Source: Areca catechu
Taxonomy: Eukaryota; Streptophyta; Magnoliopsida; Arecales; Arecaceae
DNA length: 64,000 nt
Direction: 5' to 3'
Assembly: GCA_021397845.1 (NCBI GenBank)
Contig: CM038038.1
Coordinates: 62,924,748-62,988,747, forward strand
Part shown: piece by piece, positions 30,960-42,350 of the stretch
Numbering within the stretch: the stretch's first letter is position 1
Layout of the letters: each line of letters begins with the position of its first letter
Notes under the pieces: generated by a model
What the model was told of the DNA's origin: nothing
What the model saw: the letters and a program-made list of their open reading frames with translations, nothing else
The model's database searches: none
Program-made: the position numbers and the translations under genes

Positions 30960-31370
30960 ATGGAGCCCCTGCTGGTGATCGCGCTAGCTAGAGGCCCATT
31001 GCCTAGATGCAGAGGCCAAAGAAGGAGACAAGGCGAGCCCTCCTGTCGAGGTCAGCTCTCAGCCGCGATCATGCTCATAGGGCAAGCCCATTGTCTGAGG
31101 TAAGCTCCAAGCTGGGGTCATGCTCATGCTACCAAGGTGGGCCCTCCTGCCAAGGTCAGCTCCCAGCCAGGGTTGTGCTTATAGGACAAGCCCTCCATCT
31201 GAGGTCAGCTCTCGACTGAGGTCATGCTCATGCTACTAAGGCGAGCCCTCCTACCGAGGTAAGCTCCCCGCTAGGGTCGAGCTCATAGGGCAAGCCCTCC
31301 ATTTGAGGTCAACTCCCGGTCAGGATCATGCTCATGCCTCTAGGGGCAGGGCTCCCGAGGTGAGCCCCTT
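30960..31370. repeat. GC-rich minisatellite in Tat-type LTR
   Basis: Alternating units of about 50 and 55 bp. One carries GAGGTCAGCTC...ATAGGGCAAGCCC, the other GGGGTCATGCTCATGCTAC...GCCCTCCT. About seven diverged half-units are visible. Confidence 0.75.
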
Positions 31371-31531
31371 TCCTACCTTGTGGAGGGTAGACTTCCCACC
31401 AACAGTGAAGGAGGTAAGGATCAACAGAAATTCAAACCATAGCAAAGGGGAATTCTTGACCACCTGTAACCTCTGGAGGTGGTGCACGCCCTGCCATTAA
31501 TTCAAGCTCTGCAATGTGCCACCTGCATGCT

Positions 31532-31539
31532 CTATAAAA
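31532..31539 (+). promoter_or_regulatory. TATA box of Tat-type LTR
   Basis: TATAAAAG in the context GCTCTATAAAAGGCATGCC. Confidence 0.55.
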
Positions 31540-32228
31540 GGCATGCCCTTCCAGGCCTAGATCCTGTAGCATGCCTCCTCGTCGATGATCGAGCAACCGG
31601 GGGCCTCAACCCTCATGACACAGAACCAGAACCTCCTCCAAGAGGAGTATACAATTAAGGCACTAGGGCCCTGCGACACCCCGATGGTCCCTTCAGGAAT
31701 AGGAACACCTTATCATGGCTCGGGGCTCGATGGCACAGTGCCCGCCCCTCCCATGGGAAACTGCACCATGTGCAGGACAAGATTTGAACCACGCTAGTGT
31801 ATGCATCTAATAGAAGGGGCTCCTTCAAAGGACCGTCCAACAAAGGGGGAACTGCATGCAAAGAACGGGGATAAGGAAAGGGATGTCTGGACAAAGCCCC
31901 AAATCTAGTCTAGGCCACCTCACATAAATAAGGTTGGAGAGGGAGGAAGCAAGAGGAAGGGGGCAATCGGTAAGAGATAGAGAGCTAATAGGCAAGGGAC
32001 CCCCAACAGATCCTTCCAAGTTCTCCGATCACACTTCTACTTGGCCTTTACATCTCAATTCCATAGCACATCCTCTATACGGAGAGTCCCCAGGCTCTCT
32101 ACCATAGAGGTTCTGTTCTCCTAGATCGTCCCTTTAAATTGACCGTCGGAGTGTCCCCACCAGAATCTCTGACCCGGGTCTCCTCTATTTTGCAGGGTAG
32201 CTATTCAAGGAGCACACCAGAGCAGAGG

Positions 32229-32252
32229 ACCGAGCACCCAGTGGGAACCCGA
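32229..32252 (+). other. Decayed primer-binding site of Tat-type element
   Basis: GAGCACCCAGTGGGAACCC resembles the GGCGCC...GTGGGAACC leader junction seen in Tat elements. It is degraded and assigned mainly by position. Confidence 0.35.
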
Positions 32253-32763
32253 TGCTCCAACTATAGGCCATGACGATCTTGGCAGAATGGATTAGCATGC
32301 CAGGTAGGGAAGATGGAGCATTAGAACTCCAGTGACTATGGAAAGTCCAACCATGAGTCCCCCTACTGCTAGAAGAGCACCTATAGAAGCTCTAGAGCCC
32401 CATGGTGTCAACCAGAGAATGCGAGGCTTCTGCTAGTAGGGCGGGAGTCCCCCATCATGATGATCAGAGCCTAAAAAGGGGGCTCCCTACCCCACCACTA
32501 TCACCTCTGCTGAACCCCCAAATCACTGCACTAGCCCAGCAAGTCCATGCCCTAGCTATGGTGTTATGCTAGCTCCATCAGAGACACTGATCCTTGGTAA
32601 CACAACAGCAGTCGGGGATGCTAGCAGCTCATGTCACCAATCCCCATATAAACCTTTGGTCCTTTTGTGAGGGGCCGTTACATGCAGTCTCCTAAACAAG
32701 AAGAGGCCATCGGGCAATCGAAAAGAGGCAGCACGATGGTTCGGCCCACCAGAGAGCAACTCT
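32253..32763 (+). pseudogene. 5' part of Tat-type gag, decayed
   Basis: Broken frames such as MVSTRECEAS and AQQVHALAMV fit the polar N-terminal region of Tat Gag, with several stops. The sequence ends at element F. The Gag core that should follow is missing on the far side (frame resumes at 38142), so part of gag was deleted together with the start of F's 5' LTR. Confidence 0.5.
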
Positions 32764-34571
32764 TGATGCGGAATGCAAGCTCTGATATCAATAAAGATGA
32801 TACGGGATAGTTATGATATGGTGTAAGATGACTCAATTTAAGCCTAGATAATTTAAGAGAGCAATGATCATCGTAAAGCAACTAACATAATAGATTGAAA
32901 GAATAAAGAAGACAATTAACCACTTACCCGCGATTCGCTCAGCAAGCTATGAAGAATATGGACCCGACGGCTAGGAAACCATCTTAGATCAGGCTATTCC
33001 ATTCTTCAATTACCAAATATAATGAGAAAAGGATTGGTTACTTACCCAATGGAGATTCACTTTGAATTGAGTTGGATCTGCTGCTCGGTCGCTCAGATTT
33101 TGCAGTAGGATGAAGATCAGGACTCCAGATTTTAGATCCATCGTTATATCTTGGTTCGAGAGCAAAGGATCCATCCTCTAAGTCCTTGAACACCTAGGAT
33201 CTACAAAGAAGGCAGCAAACAAAACTTAAGATTGATGTAATTCAGATCCGAAATGGGAAAACAGAAAGGTTGGATTCGAAGAGCTTGAAGAAGATCGGTA
33301 GCAATTATCGAATCCGGCAGAACCTCCACTCAAGGACCTCATTGCCTTGAGCTCTCAAGGACCTCCCCGCCTTGAGCTCTTAAGGACCTCCCCGCCCTTA
33401 GAGAAATTCACTAAGCCTACCCAGCTTTGTGGAAAAAGACAGCATTTCATTTCATAATTCAATGATCAATAATTACAAAGGGTATAGGGTCCTATTTATA
33501 GAGTTCTTCACACATGAAGATACCATAGGACTCTTTCAAATTTAAATTACATTTAAATTCAAACACTCCTTGAATTTGAAATTTAAATTGACTTGGGCAA
33601 CCACTTGAGAAAATATATTCGGGAAAAAAGAAGATGGGGCACTAATCCTCCCTTGGTGCTAATTTTCTTTCTTATTTGGCGCTAACCTTCTTTCACTTGG
33701 CATCTCATCTCCTTGATAGGATAAGAACATCTTCAAAGATTTGAATTTGAACCCTTATTTGAATTTAAAAGGGGTTTTCTTAATCCTCCCTTGATACTTG
33801 GATAAGATGAAGGGATATAACTTGATAAGAGAGAACTCTTTGATTTTTGGATGAAACTCCTTTTGAATTTGAAATCTTCTTTAAAATTGAATTAAGATAT
33901 CTCCAACTATCTTGTACTTTCCTCCCATTTAATTTTTGAATGGATGTGGGCGTCATCTGGAATGAGCGAAAAAAATATGAGGGGGCACTAGATGAAAAGC
34001 AGAGTCCTTCTGCTTTACTCCTCTTAAATGGGCGCCTCCTTGAAATTGGAATGAACGATGATAGGATGGGCGCCTCTCTTAGATAAGGATGACATTCAAA
34101 TTGTCTTCTTGTCTTGATGTCGAGATGTCCCAATGTCTTAATGTCTAGATGTATGGATGTTTGGATGTCTGAATGAAAATTTGGACAACCCTTTTTTACC
34201 TAGAATTGACCTACCAAGGTAATGACAACTTGGGTCTTAGGTACTTATGAGACCTCTTAACTTATTCAAGCACTAATTATAGGACTCAAACTAGACAATT
34301 CATCAAACAAAGCAAAATAATGCTATTTACAAGACTCTTAAACCAATTGATGGACTCAAAGAACTCAATGGACTCAATTGGTAATCCAACAATCCTAATT
34401 GACCAAATTACACTCAATTTGATCAAATTATAACTCAATTTGACCTAATTACAACTCAAAATAACTGGGACTCGAGTGTTCTTTGTGAAGAACACATGGA
34501 CTTACTCATTGGTGATTGAAATTGAATTGGAAAAGGTTTGCTTCTTCTTCCTAGCTCTTGTGTCCTCACAA
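32764..34571 (-). mobile_element. 3' LTR of element F
   Basis: On the minus strand it starts TTGTGAGGACACAAG after GGAGAAT and ends CCGCATCA, about 1808 bp. Its U5 end contains an extra PBS-like unit (TTGATATCAGAGC near + strand 32783-32795). Confidence 0.8.
33338..33412. repeat. ~28-bp tandem repeat in F LTR
   Basis: Three copies of CTCAAGGACCTC followed by CCGCCTTGAG. The truncated 5' LTR breaks inside the first copy of this repeat. Confidence 0.75.
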
Positions 34572-35170
34572 ATTCTCCCGGGGTGGGAGGAACTCGACCC
34601 TGTCGAGTATGGGTCAATTTGGCTCTGGTAATGTTCTAGCAAGTTAGGGTTCAACTTTTGAAGATCTTCTCTGGTGATCCAAGAATCCTCAGACTCATGT
34701 CTCCCTTGCCAACGAACCAGATATCTTTGGTAGTTCTTATTTCTAGTAGTTAGGATCTTATCATCCATGATCTGCTCAATCTTTTCTCTCCTCTCTGGTA
34801 ATTTGGCTGGTGGACATTCTGGGATAGGGTCACTCTCAAAGATGGGATCAGGCTCAAATGGCTCACTAGGTATCACCATTTGTTCCTTAAACTCGACTAG
34901 ATCAGATATATTGAAGGTCGGACTAATACCTAACTCAGATGGTAAGTCTAGCATATAAGCATTAGGTCCAATCTCTTTATAATCCTATACGGTCCAGCAC
35001 TACGAGCATGTAGTTTCTTCATGGTTCCGACTGGAAACCGCTTAGGTAGTAACCTGATCATGACGAAGTCTCCTTCATTAAACTCTTTAAATCTCTTATG
35101 TAAGTTAGCGTCGTGCTCATATGATTCATTGCTCTTTTTAATTTTGTTGCTAATTATTTTATGCAATGCT
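34502..35170 (-). pseudogene. Element F integrase C-terminus and chromodomain, frameshifted
   Basis: Minus strand. First part: FNEGDFVMIRLLPKRFPVG and KKLHARSAGPYRIIKR. A one-base loss near + strand 34971-34977 shifts the frame. Second part: LDLPSELGISPTFNISDLVE, then a chromodomain (KIEQIMDDKILTTRNKNYQR... DSWITREDLQKL). The frame runs about 70 bp into the 3' LTR, as in A and C. Confidence 0.8.
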
Positions 35171-35319
35171 TTGACATATGCAAATGACTTTATGGACTCT
35201 GGAACTCAGACTGACACTTGACAAAAAATAGACTTAACTATGTAATCCTATCAAGAGGAATTTTATTGGACTCTTAGGGTCTAAACCTAATAGATGATTG
35301 ATTCTCTAGGTTTGACCCT

Positions 35320-36360
35320 GGTCTAATATGCACATGAAAAGTTACCATGGATCCCTAGCAAATGCCCTAAGGTCTTCCAAAAGTAGGTAGCAAAAGAGAT
35401 GGGCTTTAAGAGCTCATGCAACCTGGTAATCTCTTAAAAATGAAACCTAATAGCTCTAGAAGCATGATAAGGGAAGGATAGGAAATAGGAATCAGCATCT
35501 TGGGGTAACTTAGGGGAAGCATGAAATAGACCTTGGTTACTCAGGATGACCTTAAGATTTGAATATTGATCTATTGGTGTAACATCTATGGCAGGAGGGA
35601 TGCTTCTAGGTGGCGAAAGGTCATTTGGAAGGTCTTCAAGAAGTTCATATTGAATAATGTCGACCTCCTGGGGTTGTTCCTCAAGGACTTTAAGGAGGTC
35701 TTGTGTCGAGGCTAAAAGATTGGGTTCTTCCTAAGGGCATTGAGTTACGGGAACCAAGTCCTCACTAATTTTCTATTGTTCTGATGTTTCAGGACTAGGC
35801 TCAACAATCTTTTCTATTTCAAGGGTTTCCTCAGGTAAGGTACTAGAGTTGTCCTCCTCGAAGTATTCTCCTTCATATTCATCCATCAGGTTTTCTCCAA
35901 CTTCATATATTTTCACTATGGTTTCAGCTTGAGTAACCTTCTGGTTAATTAACTCTGAGTCTGCAATAGATATTTTCTCTTCAGGGTCATTCTTAGGAAT
36001 AAACGGGGTCACAGGAATGGGTCGGCTCGGATTAGGGTCTAGTCGGCTCTGATAAAAATTGGGTTGACTCTGTTGTAGAATGGGTTGACTCGGGTGGACT
36101 AGGCTAGATCCTGATTTTTGATAAGGGGCAGTAATCCAAATAGGTTCTGGCCAATGAATTCTGGGTCCAAGGAAAGTCGGTTTAGGTGAACCAGGGTTAG
36201 TCCGAGCCCTACGGGTTCTTTCTAGGTTGTCGAGTCGCTTATCTAGTCGGTCACACCTATTGTCCATCAGGGCACATTGTTCATTGAAGGTCCTCAGTAA
36301 AATTTCTATAGTGGACTCCATGATTAGATTGGGTTGGGTTTGGCCTGTTCTAGTGGTCAT
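35320..36360 (-). pseudogene. Gag-derived ORF of element F, homologous to the E ORF
   Basis: Start at MTTRTGQTQPNL, after which 195 codons are open to a stop at 35773-35775. The same frame continues with at least two more stops to a relic of integrase (SFATYFWKTLGHLLGIHG). Shared with the E ORF: the TRxGQTQPNL start, MDEYEGE followed by LPEETLE, an ID-x-x-SNL segment and the FATYFWKTL.HLLGIH end. No CCHC knuckle is visible. The shared middle is not part of normal Gag or Pol of the full-length elements here. Confidence 0.75.
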
Positions 36361-37544
36361 GCAATGCAAACATTACAAATCAACCTAAGTCTGGGGTTCC
36401 TAGATCTAGGGGCCAATATAGTGCTTAGTCAAGGTAATAACCAAGACTGTAGTAACTCCTCAATTGGCCAAGTAAGAGGTGGGGTGGTGGGAGGCTCCCC
36501 TCACTTTCGTGAGGTCCTAATTAAAGAACCACCAGTCCGCTTAGGGCGTTTGCCTCTGGACCTCTAGCCTTAGACACCAATTCTTAGAAGCACACACAGA
36601 AGTGACTACTACAATGGGTTAACACGTATATAAAACCTGACCTGTTGCTGTCCCTAGCTTTAAGTGCTACTCGATTTTAATTAAGGCTTAGAACTATGCA
36701 AATGGGGTTGGTTGTTTTGGGCTAAGGAAAGGGTCTCAATCCGTCCCTTATGTTATATTGCTTGCCCTTAGAATTGGTTTAAAATATGAATGCACAATCA
36801 ATTCTAGTTACCAAGATAAGATAAGATACCACTAACAACTCAAAATTTAAACTTTAAATTTTAAAATTTAAATTTAGATTTCAGATTTGAATTTTAAATT
36901 TTAAATTTTGGATTTTATATTTAAATTATAGGAATTAATTTTTATAGTGGAATATGAATATGCCAAAGAAACCCTAATTTGTGCTTAAAAAATTAACCAA
37001 GCAATCTTAAACACATAAATCACAAAAATTCCAGCAAGCAAGCATACACTCAAGCACAAAACAAACTTCAATCTCGGGTTATCAAGTCTGGCCATAGCTC
37101 ATTACTCCCATGGGTCATAAATATACTTTCATATATTCGCTCAGGAGGCGTGATTTCCTTCCACCAAAGTAATCTAAAATAAAAAAAAAATCTTTTTTTA
37201 AACTCTCAGATCTGAAATCTATAAGGAAGATTTAGATCTGAGTTTGTTTTGTCTTATATTAATGAAAAAAAATCAAATAGACTAAGTTTCGGATAGCTAT
37301 GATGAAAGCTATCGAAACTAGGTCAAAAGAATTGTAGCATACCTAAACTATGCAGCAGAGATTAAAAAAATACAGAAAAATATTTTTTTATTATTTCTAA
37401 ATAAAATTTGAGATGCTAATTATTAGTGGGGATTAACAGAAAATTAATTTTAGATGAAAATAACTAATCTAATATGGTGTTTTATGCAGATCAAGTTCAG
37501 GTATATGCAGAATTCAGCAAGCAAGAAACCCTAATCTAACCTAA
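36361..37544 (-). other. Leader of element F, with AT-rich stretch
   Basis: Untranslated leader between PBS and ORF. It contains GGCCAATTGAGGAGTTACTACAG (in two pieces) as in other leaders, and a run of AAATTTAAA-type sequence near 36840-36960. No open frame of note. Confidence 0.5.
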
Positions 37545-37557
37545 GGCTCTGATAATA
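37545..37557 (-). other. Primer-binding site of element F, mutated
   Basis: TATTATCAGAGCC on the minus strand, two changes from the canonical TGGTATCAGAGCC, right after the LTR end CCGCATCA. Confidence 0.65.
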
Positions 37558-37561
37558 ATAA

Positions 37562-38141
37562 TGATGCGGAATGCCAGCACTGATATCAATAAAGATGATG
37601 TGGGATAGTTACGATGTGGTGTAAGATGATTCAATTTAAGCCTAGATAATTTAAAAGAGCGATGATCATCGTAAAGCAACTAACAAAATAGATTGAAAGA
37701 ATAAAGAAGACAATTAACCACTTACCCGCGATTCGCTCCACAAGCTATGAAGAATATGGACCCGACGGCTAGGAAACCATCTTAGATTAGGCTATTCCAT
37801 GCTTCAATTACCAAATCTAACAAGAAAAGGGTTGGTTACTTACCCAATGGAGATTCACTTTGAATTGAGTTGGATCTGCTGCTCGGTCACACATATTTTG
37901 CAGTAGGATGAAGATCAGGACTTCGTATTTTAGATCCACCGTTAGATATTGGTTCGGGAGCAAAGGATCCATCCTCTAAGGTCCTTGAACACCTGGGATC
38001 TGCAAAGAAGGCAGCAAACAAAACTTAAGATTGATGTAATTCAGATCCGAAATGAAAAAATAGAAAGGTTGGATTCGAAGAGCTTGAAGAAGATCAGTAG
38101 CAATTGTCGAATCCGGCATAACCTCCACTCAAGGACCTCAC
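37562..38141 (-). mobile_element. Truncated 5' LTR of element F
   Basis: Homologous to the U5-proximal part of the 3' LTR (32764-33350), including the internal PBS-like unit (TTGATATCAGTGC). It stops abruptly at CAAGGACCTCA, where Tat gag begins. Confidence 0.85.
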
Positions 38142-41100
38142 CCTAGAGATCTACCACCTCGATGAGCTAATCGCTGTGCTAGCTCTGAAGTGGGGGTTGC
38201 GGATCTCCCGCTTCACCTACTCCCTCAACAAGAGGCCTCTGAAGACTTACTCGGAGCTCCTCCTCCGGGCTCACAAGTACGTCCGCACGGAGGAGGCAAA
38301 TCACACTAAGAGGGGCTCAATGGGAGGCCCCTTAAGAGGCAGACTGTTGGGGAAACATTTGCTCCCCGAGCCCAGAAGTTGGTGCCAGCTTCACGGTCGG
38401 GGCCGAGACCCAGAGCTGACCCCCCCAAAGAAGAGAAGTTCACTTTTCTCCTCACCCCGCGAGTGAAGATTTTTATGGAGATTGAGGGCAAGCGCTTCCT
38501 ACACCATCCCCCTCCTTTGAGGCCATCCGCTGGATGCGACCGATCCCGCTATTGCCGCTTCCACTGTGACCACGGCCATGATATGGACGAATGCCGCCAC
38601 TTGAAGAGGGAGATAGAATACTTGATCAAGCATGGCTACCTCGGGAAGTATATGGAGGGAGTTCTCCCAGTAGCCCATAATGAAGAGCCCCATCCGCTCG
38701 CCATCGACAACCATTCCACTGAGAAGCCAATAGGAATGATTTCCTGGGGGGTAGGCATGGCCCCAAAGAGGGTTAGGGGGAGAGAAGAGAGAGATGATGT
38801 ACTCCCCCATGGGGGAGAGGGGTCAACTAGGGTGGATAACCCTAATAATGATGCTGTCATCATGGAAATGACGATAGCAAAGCATCCTATAAAGAGAATC
38901 ATGTAGATAGTAGAAGCTCTGCAAATATTCTTTTTTATGATGCTTTTGCAAGAATGAACTTTTCTGCTGACCAAATAGAACCAGTATTCATGCCCTTAGT
39001 GGGCTTCACTAGAGACTCAGTTTGTGTTGAGGGAGAGATTACACTCCCAATAACTGCAAGGACCCTACCTTAGTAAAGGACTGTGCTGATAACCTTCACT
39101 GTGGTGAGAGTCCCTTTGCCTTACAATGCAATTCTGGGGCATCCCGAACTCAACCTGCTCGATGCCACTATTTCCATAGGGCATCTCCTCATTTAGTTCC
39201 CAACACCTTGAGAGACCAAGGAGATGAGGGGGTCGCGCCAACCCATCCAGCACTACCTGCAGACTATTCCGGGGTCGCAAGGAGCCGATCCAAACCCAGC
39301 AACTGATCAGTCAAATCAGGTAAAGCCGGAGCTGAAGGGCAGACCCGTTGAGCCCTTGTTATCCTTCCCCTTGAGAGAGGATCCCTTGAGGATGGTGTAG
39401 GTGGGAGCCCTGCTGCCTGAAGAAGAGAGGTCCTGTCTACTAAGTTTCCTATGGACCAACACGAACATCATTTCCTGGACTGCCACCGATATGCCCAGCA
39501 TCCCTCCAGAAGGGATCACTCATAAGCTGAACGTCGACCCTAGCTGCCACCCAGTTTGGTAGAAGAAAAAAAGCTTTGCCCCAGAGTGGTAGAAGGCGAT
39601 CGACGAAGAAGTTAAGAAGCTTCTCATGGCAGGCTTCATCCGTGAGGTATGGTACCCCAACTAGCTTGCTAATATGGTGATGGTCAGGAATGCCTCTGGG
39701 AAGTGGAGGATCTGTGTAGATTACACCGACCTCAAATGGGTGTGCCCGAAGGATAGCTTCCCGCTCTCCAAGATTGACCTATTGGTGGATGTGACCTCGG
39801 GCCACAAGTTTCTCAGCTTCATGGATGAATTCTCTGGATACAACCAAATCTGCATGCATCTAGGGGATGAGGAGCACACAGCATTCGTGATTGATCGAGG
39901 TATGTAATATTACAAGGTGATGCCATTTGGTCTCAAGAATGCAGGGGCCATATACCAGTGACTAGTCAATAAGGTCTTCAATGACTAGATCGGTCACAAC
40001 ATGCAGGTATATGTAGATGACATGCTTGTCATGAGCAGCCCAGAGTCAGATCATGTTGCCAACCTGGTAGAGGCTTTCAACAACCTCTGCCTCTATCAGA
40101 TGAAGTTGGACCCCGCTAAGGGCACATTTGGCATGGCGGCAAAAAAGTTTCTAGGATTTATGGTCACCCAAAGGGGGATAGAGGCCAACCTTGAGAAGAT
40201 CCAGGTGATCGCCGATATGAGACACTCTATCTCCAAGAAGGAGGTCCAGCAACTGACTGGGTGTATCATGGCATTGAGCCACTTCATCTTGTGTTCCATC
40301 GAGCACTACCAGCCCTTCTTCAAGGTGCTGTGGAAGATGAACGACTTCACTTGGATAGAAGAATGTCGGGAGGCATTCGATGGGCTGAAAAAGCTCCTCA
40401 CCTCCCCACCATTGCTGTCCAGGCCAGAGCCTAGGGAAGAGTTCCTCTTATACCTGGTAGTCTCACCTGAGGTGGTTAGCTCGATGCTTGTCCGCACCGA
40501 CAAGGACGGTACCCAATAGCCAGTTACTATGCCAGCAAGCTGCTCTGTGATGCGGAAACCAGATACATCCAATCTGAAAAGATCATTTTTGTACTAATAA
40601 TATCTGTGCAGCATCTTAGGCCCTATTTCCAAGCACATCACATTGCTGTCCTTACTGACCAGCCTCTAAGGGCTATCCTAAGCCATCCTGATACCTCAGG
40701 GTGCCTAACCAAGTGGGCGATGAAACTCAATAAGTTTGACATCACCTACCACCCATGATTAGTGCAAATGGCCCTGGTCCTCATCGATTTCCTAGTGGAA
40801 TGCACCTGGGTAGATGAAGTCCCAGAGGTGACAGGCCTGCAAGCCGAGTCCAGGCCAAACTCGGCCCCGAAGGTGATGACATGGATCCTTCACATCGATG
40901 GCGCATCCAACATCGAAGGGAGCAGAGCCAGCCTCATTCTCGCTAACTTCATTGGTGTCATTATGGAGTATGCACTACGGTTCCTCTTCAAGGCGACCAC
41001 CAACCAAGCTAAATATAAGGTGCTCCTTACAGGACTAAAGGTGTCCCACGAGTTGGGTGCCAAGAGATTGAAGGTCTTCACTGATTCTCAGCTTGTGGTG

Positions 41101-42350
41101 GGCCAAGTCTCCGTAGAGTATAAAGCTCAGGATCCTATGATGGCGAGGTACCTCGATAAGGTATGCTCGTATATGGTGAACCTCTATCACTTTGGCATCT
41201 CCCATATCCAGCGAGTGGAGAATGCCTGGGCCGATGTCCTCTCTAGACTGGCCACCTTGCCGAAGTCATTACTGGGGCATACCTTCATCAAGTACCTCGA
41301 AGCCCCTAGCTATGAGTCAGTAGCAGAAGTCTAGCAAGTCACTTCTAAAGCTAGCTAGATGGAGCCCTACATCAAGTACATCACTACCGGTGCCCTACCT
41401 GAGGATTGAAAAGAAGCTGGCCTTTTCAAGAAGAAGGCCACATGTTATGTGATGATGGATGAGAAGTTGTACTGGAGGTCTTACTCTTACCTCGTACTGA
41501 AGTGCTTGAAGCCCTCAGAAGCCGCCTACGTCCTCCAGGAAATACACAAAGGTATCTGCGGCAATCATGTGGAGGGCAAAACTCTGGTCTACAAGGCCCT
41601 TTGACAGGATATTTTTGGGAGACCATGTGAGAAGACACTGCCAGCTTCGTGAGGAAGTGTGACCATTGTCAATGCCACACCCACATCCAACAGCAGTCGA
41701 TGACCCCACTCTCCCAACTATCAACTCCATGGCCATTCATCCAATGGGGAATGAACATCTTATGACCCTTTCCTCCCACGTCTGGCCAACGGAAGTTCTT
41801 AATTATGGCCATCGACTATTTCATCTGCCAGTTTGGGCTTCTGCACTCAATCATATTGGACAATGGATGGTGGTTCGACAACTAGGCTTTCGATGAGTTC
41901 TGTGCCGACCTCGGCATCCATCACCACTTCACCTCGGTGGCTCATCCTTAGACCAACGGGGAGGTCGAGGTGACTAACCGAACCATCTTGCAAGGGCTTC
42001 GTACAAGGCTGGATGAGGTCAAGGGTCGATGGGCCGAAGAGCTGCCCAGTATGATATGGGCTTACCACACTACACCCCGCATGACCACCAGCGAGATGCC
42101 CTTCAACCTCATCTTCGGCACAAAAGCTATGATCCTGGGAGAGCTTGGCCTGCCCACTCTCTAGATTGAGTAGTATGACAAAGCCAAGAATCTAACTCAT
42201 CTCCTCCTCAACCTGGATCTACTGGACGAGATGAGAGATAAAGCTTGACTCCAGATGGCGGTCTACCATCAAAGGGTAGTACGCTACTACAACTCCCCTG
42301 TGAGGCCTAAGGGGTTCCATCCAGGCGACCTAATCCTCAAGCGAGAAAAG
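38142..42350 (+). pseudogene. Tat-type Ty3/gypsy gag-pol, heavily decayed
   Basis: Gag resumes with EIYHLDELIAVLALKWGLR and a zinc knuckle (CRFHCDHGHDMDEC). Protease is degraded. RT (about 39600-40519) shows GFIREVWYPN, FPLSKIDLLVD, FMDEFSGYNQI and YVDDMLV. The frame shifts at about 40520, then come RNase H and connection sequence. A second, archaeal-like RNase H (40860-41300) has HIDGAS and FTDSQLVV, but its expected Glu is Lys (NQAKYKVLL). Integrase (41400-42350) has an HKGICGNH finger, HTHIQQQ and TNGEVEVTNRT. Many stops. The dual RNase H is diagnostic of Athila/Tat elements. It is cut at 42350 in the integrase C-terminus (GFHPGDLILKREK) by copia LTR H2. Confidence 0.9.

Larger units (their letters stand above)
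30951..32228 (+). mobile_element. 5' LTR of Tat-type element (boundaries uncertain)
   Basis: Contains a minisatellite (30960-31370), a TATA box (31532-31539) and, at 32140-32165, GACCGTCGGAGTGTCCCC, which resembles the R/U5 end of plant Tat-lineage LTRs. It is followed by a decayed PBS and Gag start. The left end is not resolved. Confidence 0.5.
32764..38141 (-). mobile_element. Element F: non-autonomous chromovirus derivative, 5' LTR truncated
   Basis: Minus strand: partial 5' LTR 37562-38141, PBS 37545-37557, Gag-like ORF 35320-36360, integrase C-terminus plus chromodomain (34502-35170) and 3' LTR 32764-34571. Same layout as E but strongly diverged. No TSD can be checked because the 5' LTR is cut. 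Confidence 0.85.

Noticed and set aside
31585..31797. Small + strand frame after the Tat TATA box
   Set aside because: No similarity recognised and it lies in LTR sequence.
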